Source: Monocercomonoides exilis (taxonomy: Eukaryota > Preaxostyla > Oxymonadida > Polymastigidae). Taken from it: 64,000 nucleotides of DNA. The position numbers and the translations under genes were made by a program. The notes beneath the pieces are model-generated. The model did no database searches. It saw only the letters and a program-made list of their open reading frames with translations, and had not been told where the DNA came from. The stretch covers positions 1,312,001-1,376,000 of the forward strand of contig LSRY02000019.1 in NCBI GenBank assembly GCA_001643675.2. The letters are read 5' to 3'. Positions 12,354 to 23,228 of the stretch are shown piece after piece (the first letter of the stretch is position 1; every line of letters starts with the position of its first letter).

Positions 12354-13711
12354 CTAATTCTCTTCACCTAACCCTGTTCCAGAACCTGCCCCTGCCTCTG
12401 CTCCCTCGCTGTCCTCGCTCTCCACCCAACCCTGCTGCGTCTGCTGCTTCTTCTCCTTCTCAATCCCCACATCAATCAGCGCTGCCTTCTTCATCGCCAC
12501 CAGCTGCTCCTGCAGCTCCTTCACCTCTGCATTGAACTTCTGGCTCAGCTCCAGGATCTTCCTCTCCCGCATCCGGATGATCTTGTCATTCTCCTGCAGC
12601 TGCTCCGCCAGCCCGCTCGTCCGCTTCGAGATCCGCTCGTCGTCCCGGATCTTCTGCAGCAGCATGTTGAATTCCGAGTACCGCTTCTCCATCTCCTGCT
12701 TCGCCTCCTCGTGCTGCTCCTTCAGCTCCCGGATTTGGTGCCCCAGCCCCTCCTTCACCCCCGCCAGCTCCGCTACCTGCTCGCACTTCACGCACTTCTC
12801 GCTCAGCATCTGCGCTGCATTCGCCTTCGTCCTCTCCAGGTCTTCCTCCTTGTTCCTCAGCTCTTCCCGCAGCCGCTCTTCCCGCGCTGCCCCCGCCTCT
12901 TGCTCCTTCCACAGCACCCCATACACACGCGCATACTCCACCTGGATCCGGTGCAGCAGCTCTCCTTCCTCGCTGCACAGCAGCCCCAGCATCTCTTCCA
13001 CATCTCCAAGCTTCACATCGATGCACATCTGGTTGTGCATAATCTGCTCCCCTGCCCCCAGCCGGTCCATCTCCTTCGCCTCCATCAGCTCTTCAAACCG
13101 CTCCCCCAGCCGCCTCACCCCTTCCCTCGTGTACGTCACCAGCGGCCCTCGCGACTCTCTCCACATGTTCCCTTCCATCGGAATAAAATAGCTCCAGCGA
13201 CGTTTTATCGCCCCAAAGGATATTTTCCTCGACGCCAGTAGTCTCGCCAGGCTCATGAAGTAGTCGCTGTCGTCAAACTGCGACGGCGGGTTCCTGAAAT
13301 AAATACACCAAACAAAATTCAATCACATTTTTTTCATCATTCAAAGGAATTGCCACACAAATCGCCAGTCCTGTCTTCCTCCATCCCGTGTGGCTCCTTA
13401 AATGTCAATTACACAACAACTGGAACAACACAAAAATCTCAAGTCCAAAGAAGGAGACAAACTCGTCAAAAACAAAACAACAAATACACAAAGCACACAC
13501 TTATGTCAATCGCATTATCTCTTCGTATGGTGGTCAGAGACAGATCTGGCAACTTAGTCTGCTCGCCCGCAGTCCCAGAAGCGAGCTTCGCTATGCTCGA
13601 AAGCTGGAACGGCATCGAGTGCAATTGATTGCTTCTGCCCTCAAAAGGCGACCCGGCACGCTTTATCTGCGATGGAAGTTCAGTATGTGACAACTTCTTT
13701 CTGTAGTCCAT
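12354..13711 (-). CDS. GC-rich coiled-coil protein, probably truncated by a frameshift
   Basis: Three exons, 13711-13499, 13396-13359 and 13293-12354, give 396 aa. The introns are 102 nt (GTGTGC...TTAAG) and 65 nt (GTGTGG...TTTCAG). Residues 1-71 are basic and Ser-rich (MDYRKKLSHTE). Residues about 85-150 form a compact segment (NPPSQFDDSDYFMSLARLL, WSYFIPMEG). After that comes a long coiled coil with typical heptads (EELLHRIQVEYARVYG, KFNAEVKELQEQLV) to about residue 375, and an acidic/Gly tail. The last exon is strikingly GC-rich for this window. The TAG at 12354-12356 seems premature because coil coding continues in another frame below it. A short intron (GTGAAG...GATAG, 61 nt) is an alternative explanation. 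Likely cytoskeletal or scaffold, by composition only. Confidence 0.6.
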
Positions 13712-15354
13712 GAACACACGAAACACATAAAGCTCAAAAACGGAAGCGAAAACTGCAAATAAGCTAGCAAACAAAACAATGTTGTAACACTTTATCAATT
13801 TGACAATTCTTCAAATGCCCCAGCACTGTCGTCATGCAATTGCATATGTTATTTATGCTGCAATAATTTTATCATTTTTGTTCGATTCAATTGCGTTCGT
13901 GAGATTTTTAAAGAATTTATCATGAAGATAAAAAAACTATCCATAAAATTTTGTTGCTCAAAAATGTGAAATAATCTTAATACAAAAGTGCATGTGTGTG
14001 AAATGAACACGAAGCAAGTGCAATCATAAAATACATTGAACAGCAAAAGAAAAATGCTTGCAATGAAATTGTGAGAACGATTCCCAAAACAGGCAAGACT
14101 CATTCAAAAGACACATCACAAAGAGAAGTTGAGACAACAGCTCCATCCGACGAAGCAAAAACAAACATACTGAAATAGAACGGAATGATAATTTGTTGGG
14201 AGAATAAATCACTTATTCTTTTTGTCTCGCTTGTCAAATACAACCTGCTTTGCGTTTGAATTGAAAATATCTCAACTGCTCAAAGATTCCTTCTTCTTTT
14301 CCTTAACTTTCATAACTTTCTTGCATCTTTGAATAAGTTGATGAGTGAACGTAAATCCATTTCCTCTTCCAAACTAATGCTGATGAACAATGATCCAGAA
14401 AAATTCGAAAGAATTGTTTCAATGGCATCTTCTCCATTTTGTGCTCCATAATCATCATTGTGGTTTGTTTTTTTCTTCTTCAATACATTTTCAATTTAAT
14501 TATACTTCAGACCGATTCTGTCTCCTCATTTTCCCATTTCAATCACTTTTTCCAAAGGAAATTCTCCCAGCAAATAGAAATCATCTGCTTTTTCTTGTAT
14601 AACTTCCAAAATCCCATCATTTGAAAAAAAAGTATTTTTTGAAAATATTCGAATAAAACAGAGATAACAGCACACCAATAGCAAATTTCATTCATTCCCT
14701 TCAACCTCTACAAAATGTGTCCAATTTCACTCATTTTTTTCATTTGGCCTCTTTCCCTTGAACTGAAATTCCATCTCTTTCTGCAAGAAAAACACATCAA
14801 AAATATAACCCAAATGCTCATATAATTTTGTTCCATGCATCCCATCCCTTTTGTGAAAAGTGTCCATTTCAGCCAATCGAGGCAAAAACAATCATTTATT
14901 TCAAAACATAGAAAATCTCTTCAAATAAAAATATCACAAAGAATTCACCAAAAGACATTCATTTATATGTGGTGCAGAACAGCAAAACTTTCAGCACTCA
15001 TACCTCTTCCATTCATCTATGAAACCAATCTTCACAACATTCATTTCTTTCCCAGATACCATTTCTCATTAAAATATAGCCAACAAAATTATTTGCTCTA
15101 AATCATATGTTGTTACGTCTCAGAGGTGGATATCGCTGGACGGAGAGTGACGGCTGAAATATCAGAACATCGACAAAAATGGATGAATAATTCTCTATTA
15201 TTCATCGTATCAGAAAAAAGAATTAGAAAAACAAAAAGGGTGAATATTTATCACATAATAGTTGTATGATAATCATCAAAAATTGAATGAAATATTTTTG
15301 AAGTACTCATATTAGTTTGTGATAGAAAAAAGAAAATAAAACAGTTGGAGAGGC
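13712..15354. other. AT-rich region with possible coding relics
   Basis: Mostly low-complexity AT-rich sequence. On the minus strand there are short coding-like pieces: KEMEFQFKGKRPNEKNE after a CTTGCAG acceptor near 14780, DGILEVIQEKADDFYLLGEF (about 14525-14600) and GEDAIETILSNFSGSLFISI (about 14360-14440). They lie in different frames and no splice scheme joining them was found, so they are probably a decayed gene. Confidence 0.3.
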
Positions 15355-18300
15355 ATGGCATTGATGTTGTCAGGAATATTTTATTGTGTGTGGATAATTA
15401 GTGTGGGGTGCGTGTGCAAGGGTGCCACAAGTGATGGAGCAGGATTTGTTGAGAAATCAGCGAAAGAAGGAGAATTGGATTATTCTGAAGGCACATGGCG
15501 AGAGAAGGCTCAAAACAACAAAATTGGAGATGGCCATTTATTTGACACACATATTGAAGGAAAAGAAGGTGGAGTGGGAGAAACCAGGAAAGAGGAGAGA
15601 ATGATGAAGAAATGCTCAAAACAACGGAATAAAGAAGGTGGAGAGGTTGGGAAAGTTCGCTAATGGAGTTTTTGTGATGAATGGAAAATGTGGGGAAAGG
15701 TATGTGTATGTGTATGTGTATGTGCATGTGTGTGTGTGTGTGTGTGTGATGGGAGTGGGGTTGAGGGATGCCTTACTGTGGCCAATTCATCAATGAGACT
15801 GAATTCATTGGGATTGATGGAAAGATGTGGGGAAAGTGTGCTCAGGGCATCTGATGGAAGTTTTGTTGAGGTGAGTAGATGTGTTGTTGGAGTTGAGAGA
15901 GAAACGTCGCCCTTTGATTTTTGTAAGAGCTGTGGATTGTTCACCAACATTTCCCTCGGATCGTCTTCAACTTCAACTTCAACCTCGACTGAACAGATAT
16001 TCCCTCAACTTTTCTCTTCAAAAGCAGGTGAAGAAGAGATTTGTGAGAAATGCTACATTTCTGTTTGTCCTTCTCATTTCTCTTCTTTTTGTGTGTCTTC
16101 AGCTCCATTCTTCCATCACATTTTGTTTCTCTTTCCCAATTAGAATTCTTCAACATCTCCACAAATCCATCGAAGACAACACATCTGAGTTAAAGGCTGA
16201 GCCAGACCTCGTTTCTGATGAGTGGGTGCTCATTCTCATCGGTGTGGGATGTTTATGATGGGGGCATTGCCCCCTCGCTGAACAGCCCCTCATCATCCTT
16301 GTCTGCGTCGAACACCTCGTTTGTCAGATGCATTCGCTCTCAGAATGTTGCACTCAATGGGAGTGAAGAGAATCCATCGAAACAAGCGAGACTGCAGATT
16401 ACAGAAAATAGGGAGAATTCGTTCACCTGGTGTGTGTGGAATGGATCAAAGACAACTGGAACGAGTGATTCAGTTGTTGATGCTGCTTCGAGTGGAGGGG
16501 CAATTTACATATGTAACAAGGCATCTGGAACACTATCTGTGAAATTTTGTTTATTCAATGATTGCTATGCGTATTGTGTTGATGGGGGAATTTATTGTGA
16601 TTCAATAGATTCTGTCAAGGTTGAGAACAACTCATTCAATGCATGTGCTGCACAAAATTATTATGGAGGAGGGGTGCATGCTGAATATATTTCGTCATGT
16701 GTAATGATCAGTGATTGCGCGTTCCAGAAATGCACAGCAAAAGAATATGGAGGAGGACTTTATCTTTATAATTTTAATGTTTCTGGATCTGCCTGCATTG
16801 GAACAGAAAACGGCAAAGGTGAGAGCGCTTGTGTGTTTGATTGCAGTTTCACTTCATGTTCACTTTCAAGCACTGGTGGCGGAGGGTTGCGTTGTGAAAG
16901 AGTTCCGGCTGCATTCAAAATGAGAAGCATCCAATTTATTTCGTGCTCGGCATATGTAAATGGCGGAGGATTGTGTTTAGATCCAGACCAATCAACAGCT
17001 CCAACCAACAACATTTATTGCTATTTCTTCTTCTTCCACGATTGCAGTTGCAACGCTTCCACTCCATATGGACATGATGTGTATTTTGTAGATCGATACA
17101 ATCTCTTTTCGTCATACAACCCGTTCTATGAATCATATACAACGAATAACAATGATACGAGAGTGTGCCATAGATATTATTCAGGCAGTTGGACATATCT
17201 GCATACAGAAAAGAAGGGATGGTTGAAGGACAAAACAATATATGTTGGGGTGAGTGGGGATGACGCAAACAATCTGTGTGGGATGAGTGAGGCAGCGCCG
17301 TGCAAGACAGTGGGGCATGCAGTGGAATCGAGCATGGCGCAGCTGAGCTCGACAATCACGTTGCTGAGTGGAAAGCATGTGAGCGAAGGGACAACGATCA
17401 GTGTTGGGGAAATAAAGATTTCTGTTGTTGGGAGAGGGAAGACAGTGAGTTTGATTGGGACGAATTCTCTTTCTTCGTCTTCGGCAACGCTGTTTAGCAT
17501 ATCTTCTGGTCAACTGGAGGTGGGGCATGTGGGGATTGATCACAACTCTGAAAAAGATTCTTCACCGAATGTGTTTATGGTATCTGATGAAGTCGGAACA
17601 CTTTCGCTGGATGATGTGGTGATCAATTCTTCGACACCAGGAGGAAGTGTTATTTCAGCATCTGTGTTTGACGTGGCGCTGCGACAGTTGAAGATGGTTG
17701 ATGTGGAGATCAAAAACATGAAAATGAGTCAACCTCTGTTTGCCGAGCCATCATCAGCAGGATCATCATCAGGAGATAGTGTTTTAGCGAATGTGACAGT
17801 TCGGAATGTGAATCGGACAACAGGTGATGGAGTTGTAATTGCAAAGAATGTGAAGGCAAGAGAAGCATTTATTGTATGGAACACAACGATGGAAGGGTGT
17901 TCATGCAAAGAAGGAAATGGAGGCGGGGTGTATGTTGATGTGCAAGAGAGTGGAATAGCAATTGTTGACGGAACAGCAAGATTTGAAGGATGTGTTTCAG
18001 CTGGTAGAGCAATGTTGGGAGGAAGAGGAGGAGGGATGATTGCACATTTGGCTGATGCACGTGCATTGTTTGAGTTATCTGGAAATTTGATATTTGAGAG
18101 AAATGAGGCAGAATATGGGAAGAATATGTTCATTTTCGGAAAGGATTTGAATGGTTCTGTGACAAGTAACTCATTCAACTTTAATTTCTTGTTAACGGCA
18201 AACGATAAAACATTGTTTGTGGGGAGTGATTACAATCATTCAAATAAAGATTTGTTTATGTTTCTGATTCGATACGGCTCGTTTGAGATATTTATCTCAT

Positions 18301-21300
18301 CGAATGGATTTGATGCAGCGCGTTGTGGAAGTGAGGAAGAGCCATGCCAAACGATGTGGAAAGGGATGGAAAACATGGAAAAGGAGACTGGAAATAAAAC
18401 AATTCTGATTGACGGATCAACCATTATTCAAGATTCATTCAACATGTCCAATTATCAGATCAAAAAAAGTGTGAAGATGGGAGAAGAGAATGTGAAAGCA
18501 ACTTTGAATTTTGAAAAGACAATTGGAAGTCAACTGGAATGTTTCATGGGAAATGAAATTCACCTTGAATTGACAAATATTCGACTTCGACTGGCATCTG
18601 GATTTGACAACTCAGTCAAAACAATTTTTTCAAACAAAGGTGGAGATTTGATGATAACTGGATGCTCATTCCATTCAGAAGCAGGGGTGAATAGTGGATT
18701 TGATTGTGTGTTTGTGGATGTGATTGGAGGAAGTGTGGAAGTGAATGATTTGTCAATGGAATCATTCAATGCTGGAAATAGCATTTTTGCAATTAACAAT
18801 GCTGGAATTTCTTGCGAGTTGAAGAATGTTCGAGTGAAATTGTTGAATGAAAGAGTCGGATGCCTTCTTCTGATCAAAGGACCTGAATTAACAACAAGGA
18901 TTAATGAAGGAGGGGAGGAAATGAATCTCAACATTGATAATTCATCATTTTCAGAAGTAAAGAGAAGTGGCAATGGAGCGAGCATTTTGGAATCAAAGAG
19001 TGAGAAAAAGATTGATTTGGTTGTAAAGGAGAGCAACATTACAGAAGACAAAGCAGAAGAAAGTGAAAAAGGAGGGGCAATATTCTTCACATTGGGATCG
19101 TCTGGATCGATGAAGATGATTGACTCAAAAATCACTAATTGCAATTGCAGTATTGGTTCAGGGAAAGGAGGAGGGGTATATTTGGCAACAAAGGAAAGAG
19201 GAGATTTGAATTTCACATTTGTGGGGATGAAGTTCAGTTCAAACACAGCAAAAGTGGGGAAAGATATTTTCATCGAATGTTTCAACATCTCATCTCAGAT
19301 CAACGAAAACCTATTTCAGTTTGATCTCAGAGAAGGCCATTTCAATCGAGATAATGCAAAATATGGAAGTGACAGTTGTGATAATCCAAATGATAAGGAT
19401 CTGATTGAATATGTGACTATCCATCAGAGCGACACGATCATTGTGAGCAGTGTGAATGGATCGAATGAGAGGCAATGCGGAACAAGCACACTTCCATGTT
19501 ATTCGATTGATCATGGGTTGATGCATCTCACTTCAGATTTCATGAGTGTTATGATTGTAGTTGAAGAGAGTGTGATTGGCGATGAGATTAATCTGAAGGA
19601 GATGAGTCTGAGTTCGAAGAGCAGAGAAGAATGTGAAGTTGAAGTGAAGTCAAACATTGAAAGAACAAGAGAGGCATTGGCAACAACAGCTGGAACAGTC
19701 TCAATGCTGAAAGTGAATTTTGTGTTTGATTCGAACTTCATCTCTTCACACGAATCACTGATATCACCAGAAGGAGGAATTCTAGAAATGATGAATTGTT
19801 CATTCAGTTCAAAACTACTTGTGGAAGGTGTTAATGCAGAATTTACAAACATTCCATTTCACATTATTAATATGGCAAAAGGAGAATTATAACTTGATGG
19901 ATGCACAATATTAAATCTCATTCTTCATAAATCTGCATTATATCTTTCATCACCACTTCCATCAGTGATTGATTCATTAAACATTTGCAATTCAACAATT
20001 AAAACATCTCTGATAGACATTAATGAATGTGGACAATTAACAATTAAGGATTTCAATGCAGAAAACATCTCGGTTGAAGGAAACGAAGAATCATTGATAT
20101 CTTGCTTGTCAATGAAAAAGGCAATTCAATTGGCAAATTGCACAATGGGTGGAGTCAGTTCAAACAATACAAAGGGGAAATTGATGAAAGTGGAGAGTTG
20201 TTTGGATGTGAAAATGGACAGTTGCATTTTTGATGGAAGTTCAAAGGAAAGAAATGAGAAGAATTTGAATGTGGAAGAAGAAGAGAAGTGCAAATGGGAT
20301 GGATCTCTTGTGGATGTTGTGAAGAGTTCTGTTTTGATGAAAGATACAACAATATCGAATTCTCCAAAAGGAGGAATAACAATGAGTGGAGGAAATGTGA
20401 TTATTGAGAAAGGAGAGTTTTTGAATAACAATCCATCGATTGAAGGATATCCTTCGCTGAGAAGAAACATCATCTGTTCTGATTCAGGAACATTGAATGT
20501 GATGAATTTGAAAGGAGGAGATGGATTGGAGAGAAATACATCACTTTGGATGTTGAATGATGGGTGCAATTTTGAAGGGATTGTTCCAGAGAGGGACTCT
20601 TCATTCTTCATTCCTGTTCTGGAGAGTGCGGAAGCAAAAGAAGAGACAGATAGAATGAAGCTGACATTCAAAGGAATGCTTTTTATTCCATGTAATCTGT
20701 CATTCTCAGTTGTGAAGAGGAAAGGTGAAGAGAAAGAGGTTGAACATTATGATTTTTATTCAAATGGATTCTTATCAGAGACGGAAGTTGAAGGGAGGCT
20801 TTCAAAAGATGTCATCAGCAGTTGTGGAAATGAAATCGAAGTGATTGCTTGTATTTTGTTTGGGAATTCAAATGCTCCTTCATCAACAAATTCATTCATT
20901 CTGAAGAACAAAAGTGAGACTGAACAAAAAGGAGATGAAAGAATTGTTGAAGAAGGGAAAGAAGGAAAATCTGATTGGTTATTGATTGTGATTGTGCTTG
21001 TTGTTCTATTTTTTGATTGTTCTAATTACTTTAATATTGTTTGTTATTCGTTGGAAGAAGGTTAGGAATGAAGCAGAAGATCTGAGAGAGATTGTGAATG
21101 ACAACATCAGAAAGGATCCAAAAGCGTTTGAGATGGTGACGATGGAGATGTCTCCTGAGGAGCAGTGGAGGAGAGCAGAGAGGGAGGCAGAGAAGAAGAA
21201 CGAAGAGAGGATCAAGAAGAGAGTATATGCGAAAAGCTTGGGGCATTCAGAATCATCAGAGCATTTATTGAGTGAAAGTGGATCAACTGAATACATTCTG

Positions 21301-22314
21301 GGGAGGGATTCAGACAAGATTCCTGAATGGGCTCTGGAGAAGGTTGATGAGAAAGAAGAAGAGGCGCAAAAGAGATCACCATCTCCATCTATTTCATCCA
21401 CCTCAACAACAGATACTTCAGACACTGAATCCACTTTTGTTAGAGGGGAGGATCTGTGTCCAACCACTTCGTCAATGTCGAATCTGGTGGATGCAATGGC
21501 CTGCTCATCCCCTCATGAAAAGCTGATTGTGGATCTGAGGGATTCGCTGTTCATGCTTCTTCATGGAAGAAATGAGAAGAAGGAGATGGCAATTGGCTCT
21601 CTGCAAGAGAGGGAGCTGACAGCTGCTCAAATTCTGTTCTGGGTGGCTAATCTTGCGCTTCACTCCTTTGATGAAATGGAAGATGAACTCTCTTCGCTGG
21701 CCAATCTCAGCCCTCACATCGTTCTCTTCTCTGAGCACATGGTCATATGCATTGCACTTCATTCGGATTGCTCTTCTTCAGACTCAGACACTTCATCCAT
21801 CTCTTCATCAACTGTTGTCACATCAACATCTGATTGCTCCACCGTGAACAGAAATGGGAAAGACTCACCACCGCCATCATCAGCATTTGAGGATGAGGAT
21901 GACAATAGAAAAGAGTGTATGAGGTGGAAGGCACCTGAGATGCTGATCAACAAAAAGATGGGAGCAACAAAGGAATCAGTTGTGTTCTCGATTGGGATAA
22001 TGCTGTGGGAGTGTCTGACGCTGGAGATCCCGTTTGGAGAGTATGAGGCAGAGGTGGCGGGGCAGAAGATTGTGAATGGGGAGAGAGTGGATGAGAAGGG
22101 AATTGATGAAAGTGTGATGAAGAATGTGGTGGATTCGTGTCTGTTATCAGAGGAATCGAAAAGACCGACACTTACTGAAGTCAAGAAAGAGTTTGTTAAA
22201 TTGTTTCCAGCTGGAACGTTTATTGTGACTATGACAGATGCAATCCTGGTTGAGGAAAGCAGCGAAGAGCATGAAGAAGACAACAAGCAAGGAAGGAAAA
22301 AAGGAAGTGAATGA
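15355..22314 (+). pseudogene. Secreted beta-helix / transmembrane / pseudokinase protein gene, disabled
   Basis: One degraded reading of about 2,300 codons. It starts with a signal peptide (MALMLSGIFYCVWIISVGC, 15355). From about 15750 to 20960 come parallel beta-helix repeats: Cys/Ser-rich rungs such as SFTSCSLSSTGGGGL and FNDCYAYCVDGGIY, with recurrent domain starts like SGDDANNLCGMSEAAPCKTV and SSNGFDAARCGSEEEPCQTM. A transmembrane helix follows (20975-21045), then a charged juxtamembrane region and a kinase-like fold (21510-22220). That fold keeps a C-lobe APE-type motif (RWKAPEM), FSIGIMLWECLT and RPT, but has no HRD or DFG. Lesions are TAA at 15661, a frame change near 16.1 kb, TAA at 16191, TAA at 19890 (between GEL and LDGCTI) and a +1 shift in a T6 run at 21009-21014 inside the transmembrane helix. 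The longest intact piece is 16218-19892. It is probably a dead surface-protein gene. Confidence 0.8.
15700..15748 (+). repeat. GT-rich microsatellite
   Basis: Alternating GTAT/GTGT units followed by about eleven GT dinucleotides, inside the 5' part of the beta-helix pseudogene, where it would encode Val/Cys repeats. Slippage here may have contributed to loss of frame. Confidence 0.85.
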
Positions 22315-22929
22315 AAGACGTGCATGATGAAAAACAAGTTTGATGACGAATGAGTTCCATTTTCTAAAATACTGGCATTGCTTAAGATTAATTGAGAAAG
22401 AAAGAAAGAAAGTTATTTATTCACGCTCTGTGGGTTTGCATCTGTTATGATTGAAGGTAATCCATAAAAAAATGTGAAGCGGATACAATGTGATTGATGG
22501 CAACATGAGTGAAGTCTAAGATTATTACATTATACGAAAATGATTTGGCATAATTTTTTGTTTTCTTATTGAATCATACGAGTTATTTGTGATCCAGTAA
22601 CTTTTCTATTTTGATGCGCAAAAAATTTTCTTTATTTCTTATTTGAGTCGAAAGCTCATCTTCATTCCTGCACTAAATCAAAGGTTTATACCATCTGAGC
22701 TTTAAAGAATATTCCATCATTTGAGGTAAAAATTATGATTCCATGTTCATTGCAGAAATGATCATTTTAATATGTGTAATTTTATTATTGTTTCAATCAA
22801 CGTCACAAAATTATATTTCCATAACTTAATTGTTTTCTGTATGTTTAAACAATTCATTTATCTATGTAGAACTTATTCATATTTTTCAACCTTTGTGATT
22901 TGAAAATAACTTTTTATACATTTTCCTTA
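22315..22929. other. Intergenic spacer
   Basis: AT-rich, without a coding frame. It holds the 3' flank of the beta-helix pseudogene and ends at the transposon target site. Confidence 0.6.
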
Positions 22930-22931
22930 TA

Positions 22932-22973
22932 CCATCGGTGGAAAATGCGGTAACTGGTGGAAAATCCGGTAGT
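22932..22973 (+). repeat. Left terminal inverted repeat, 42 bp
   Basis: Begins CCATCGGTGGAAAATGCGGT and matches the reverse complement of 25214-25255 at all 42 positions. The match ends at 22974. It includes two GGTGGAAAATNCGGTA units (N = G, then C). Confidence 0.97.
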
Positions 22974-23228
22974 TGGCAGAATCGAATTGTTGAACATTTA
23001 TACATTAAAAATTCATTTGCTCTCGCACTGAACAATTTGGATTTTGTTTTATTTGAGAGTTAGAGTTAAACTTGGTTGTAATAAATTAAAAAAAAACATT
23101 ATTTATTCACAACTTCATTATTTTTCTTTGAAATGAAACGAGATAATGATGAATTAGGCGCTGAGTTTCAAAAAACGAAAACTGGCAACAAGATTTATGT
23201 GCAGCAAAAAGTGATCCTTCCTTTTTTT

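Noticed and set aside
12532-13241. Plus-strand frames opposite the coiled-coil gene
   Set aside because: Ser/Leu/Pro-rich antisense shadows of a Glu/Arg-rich coding exon.
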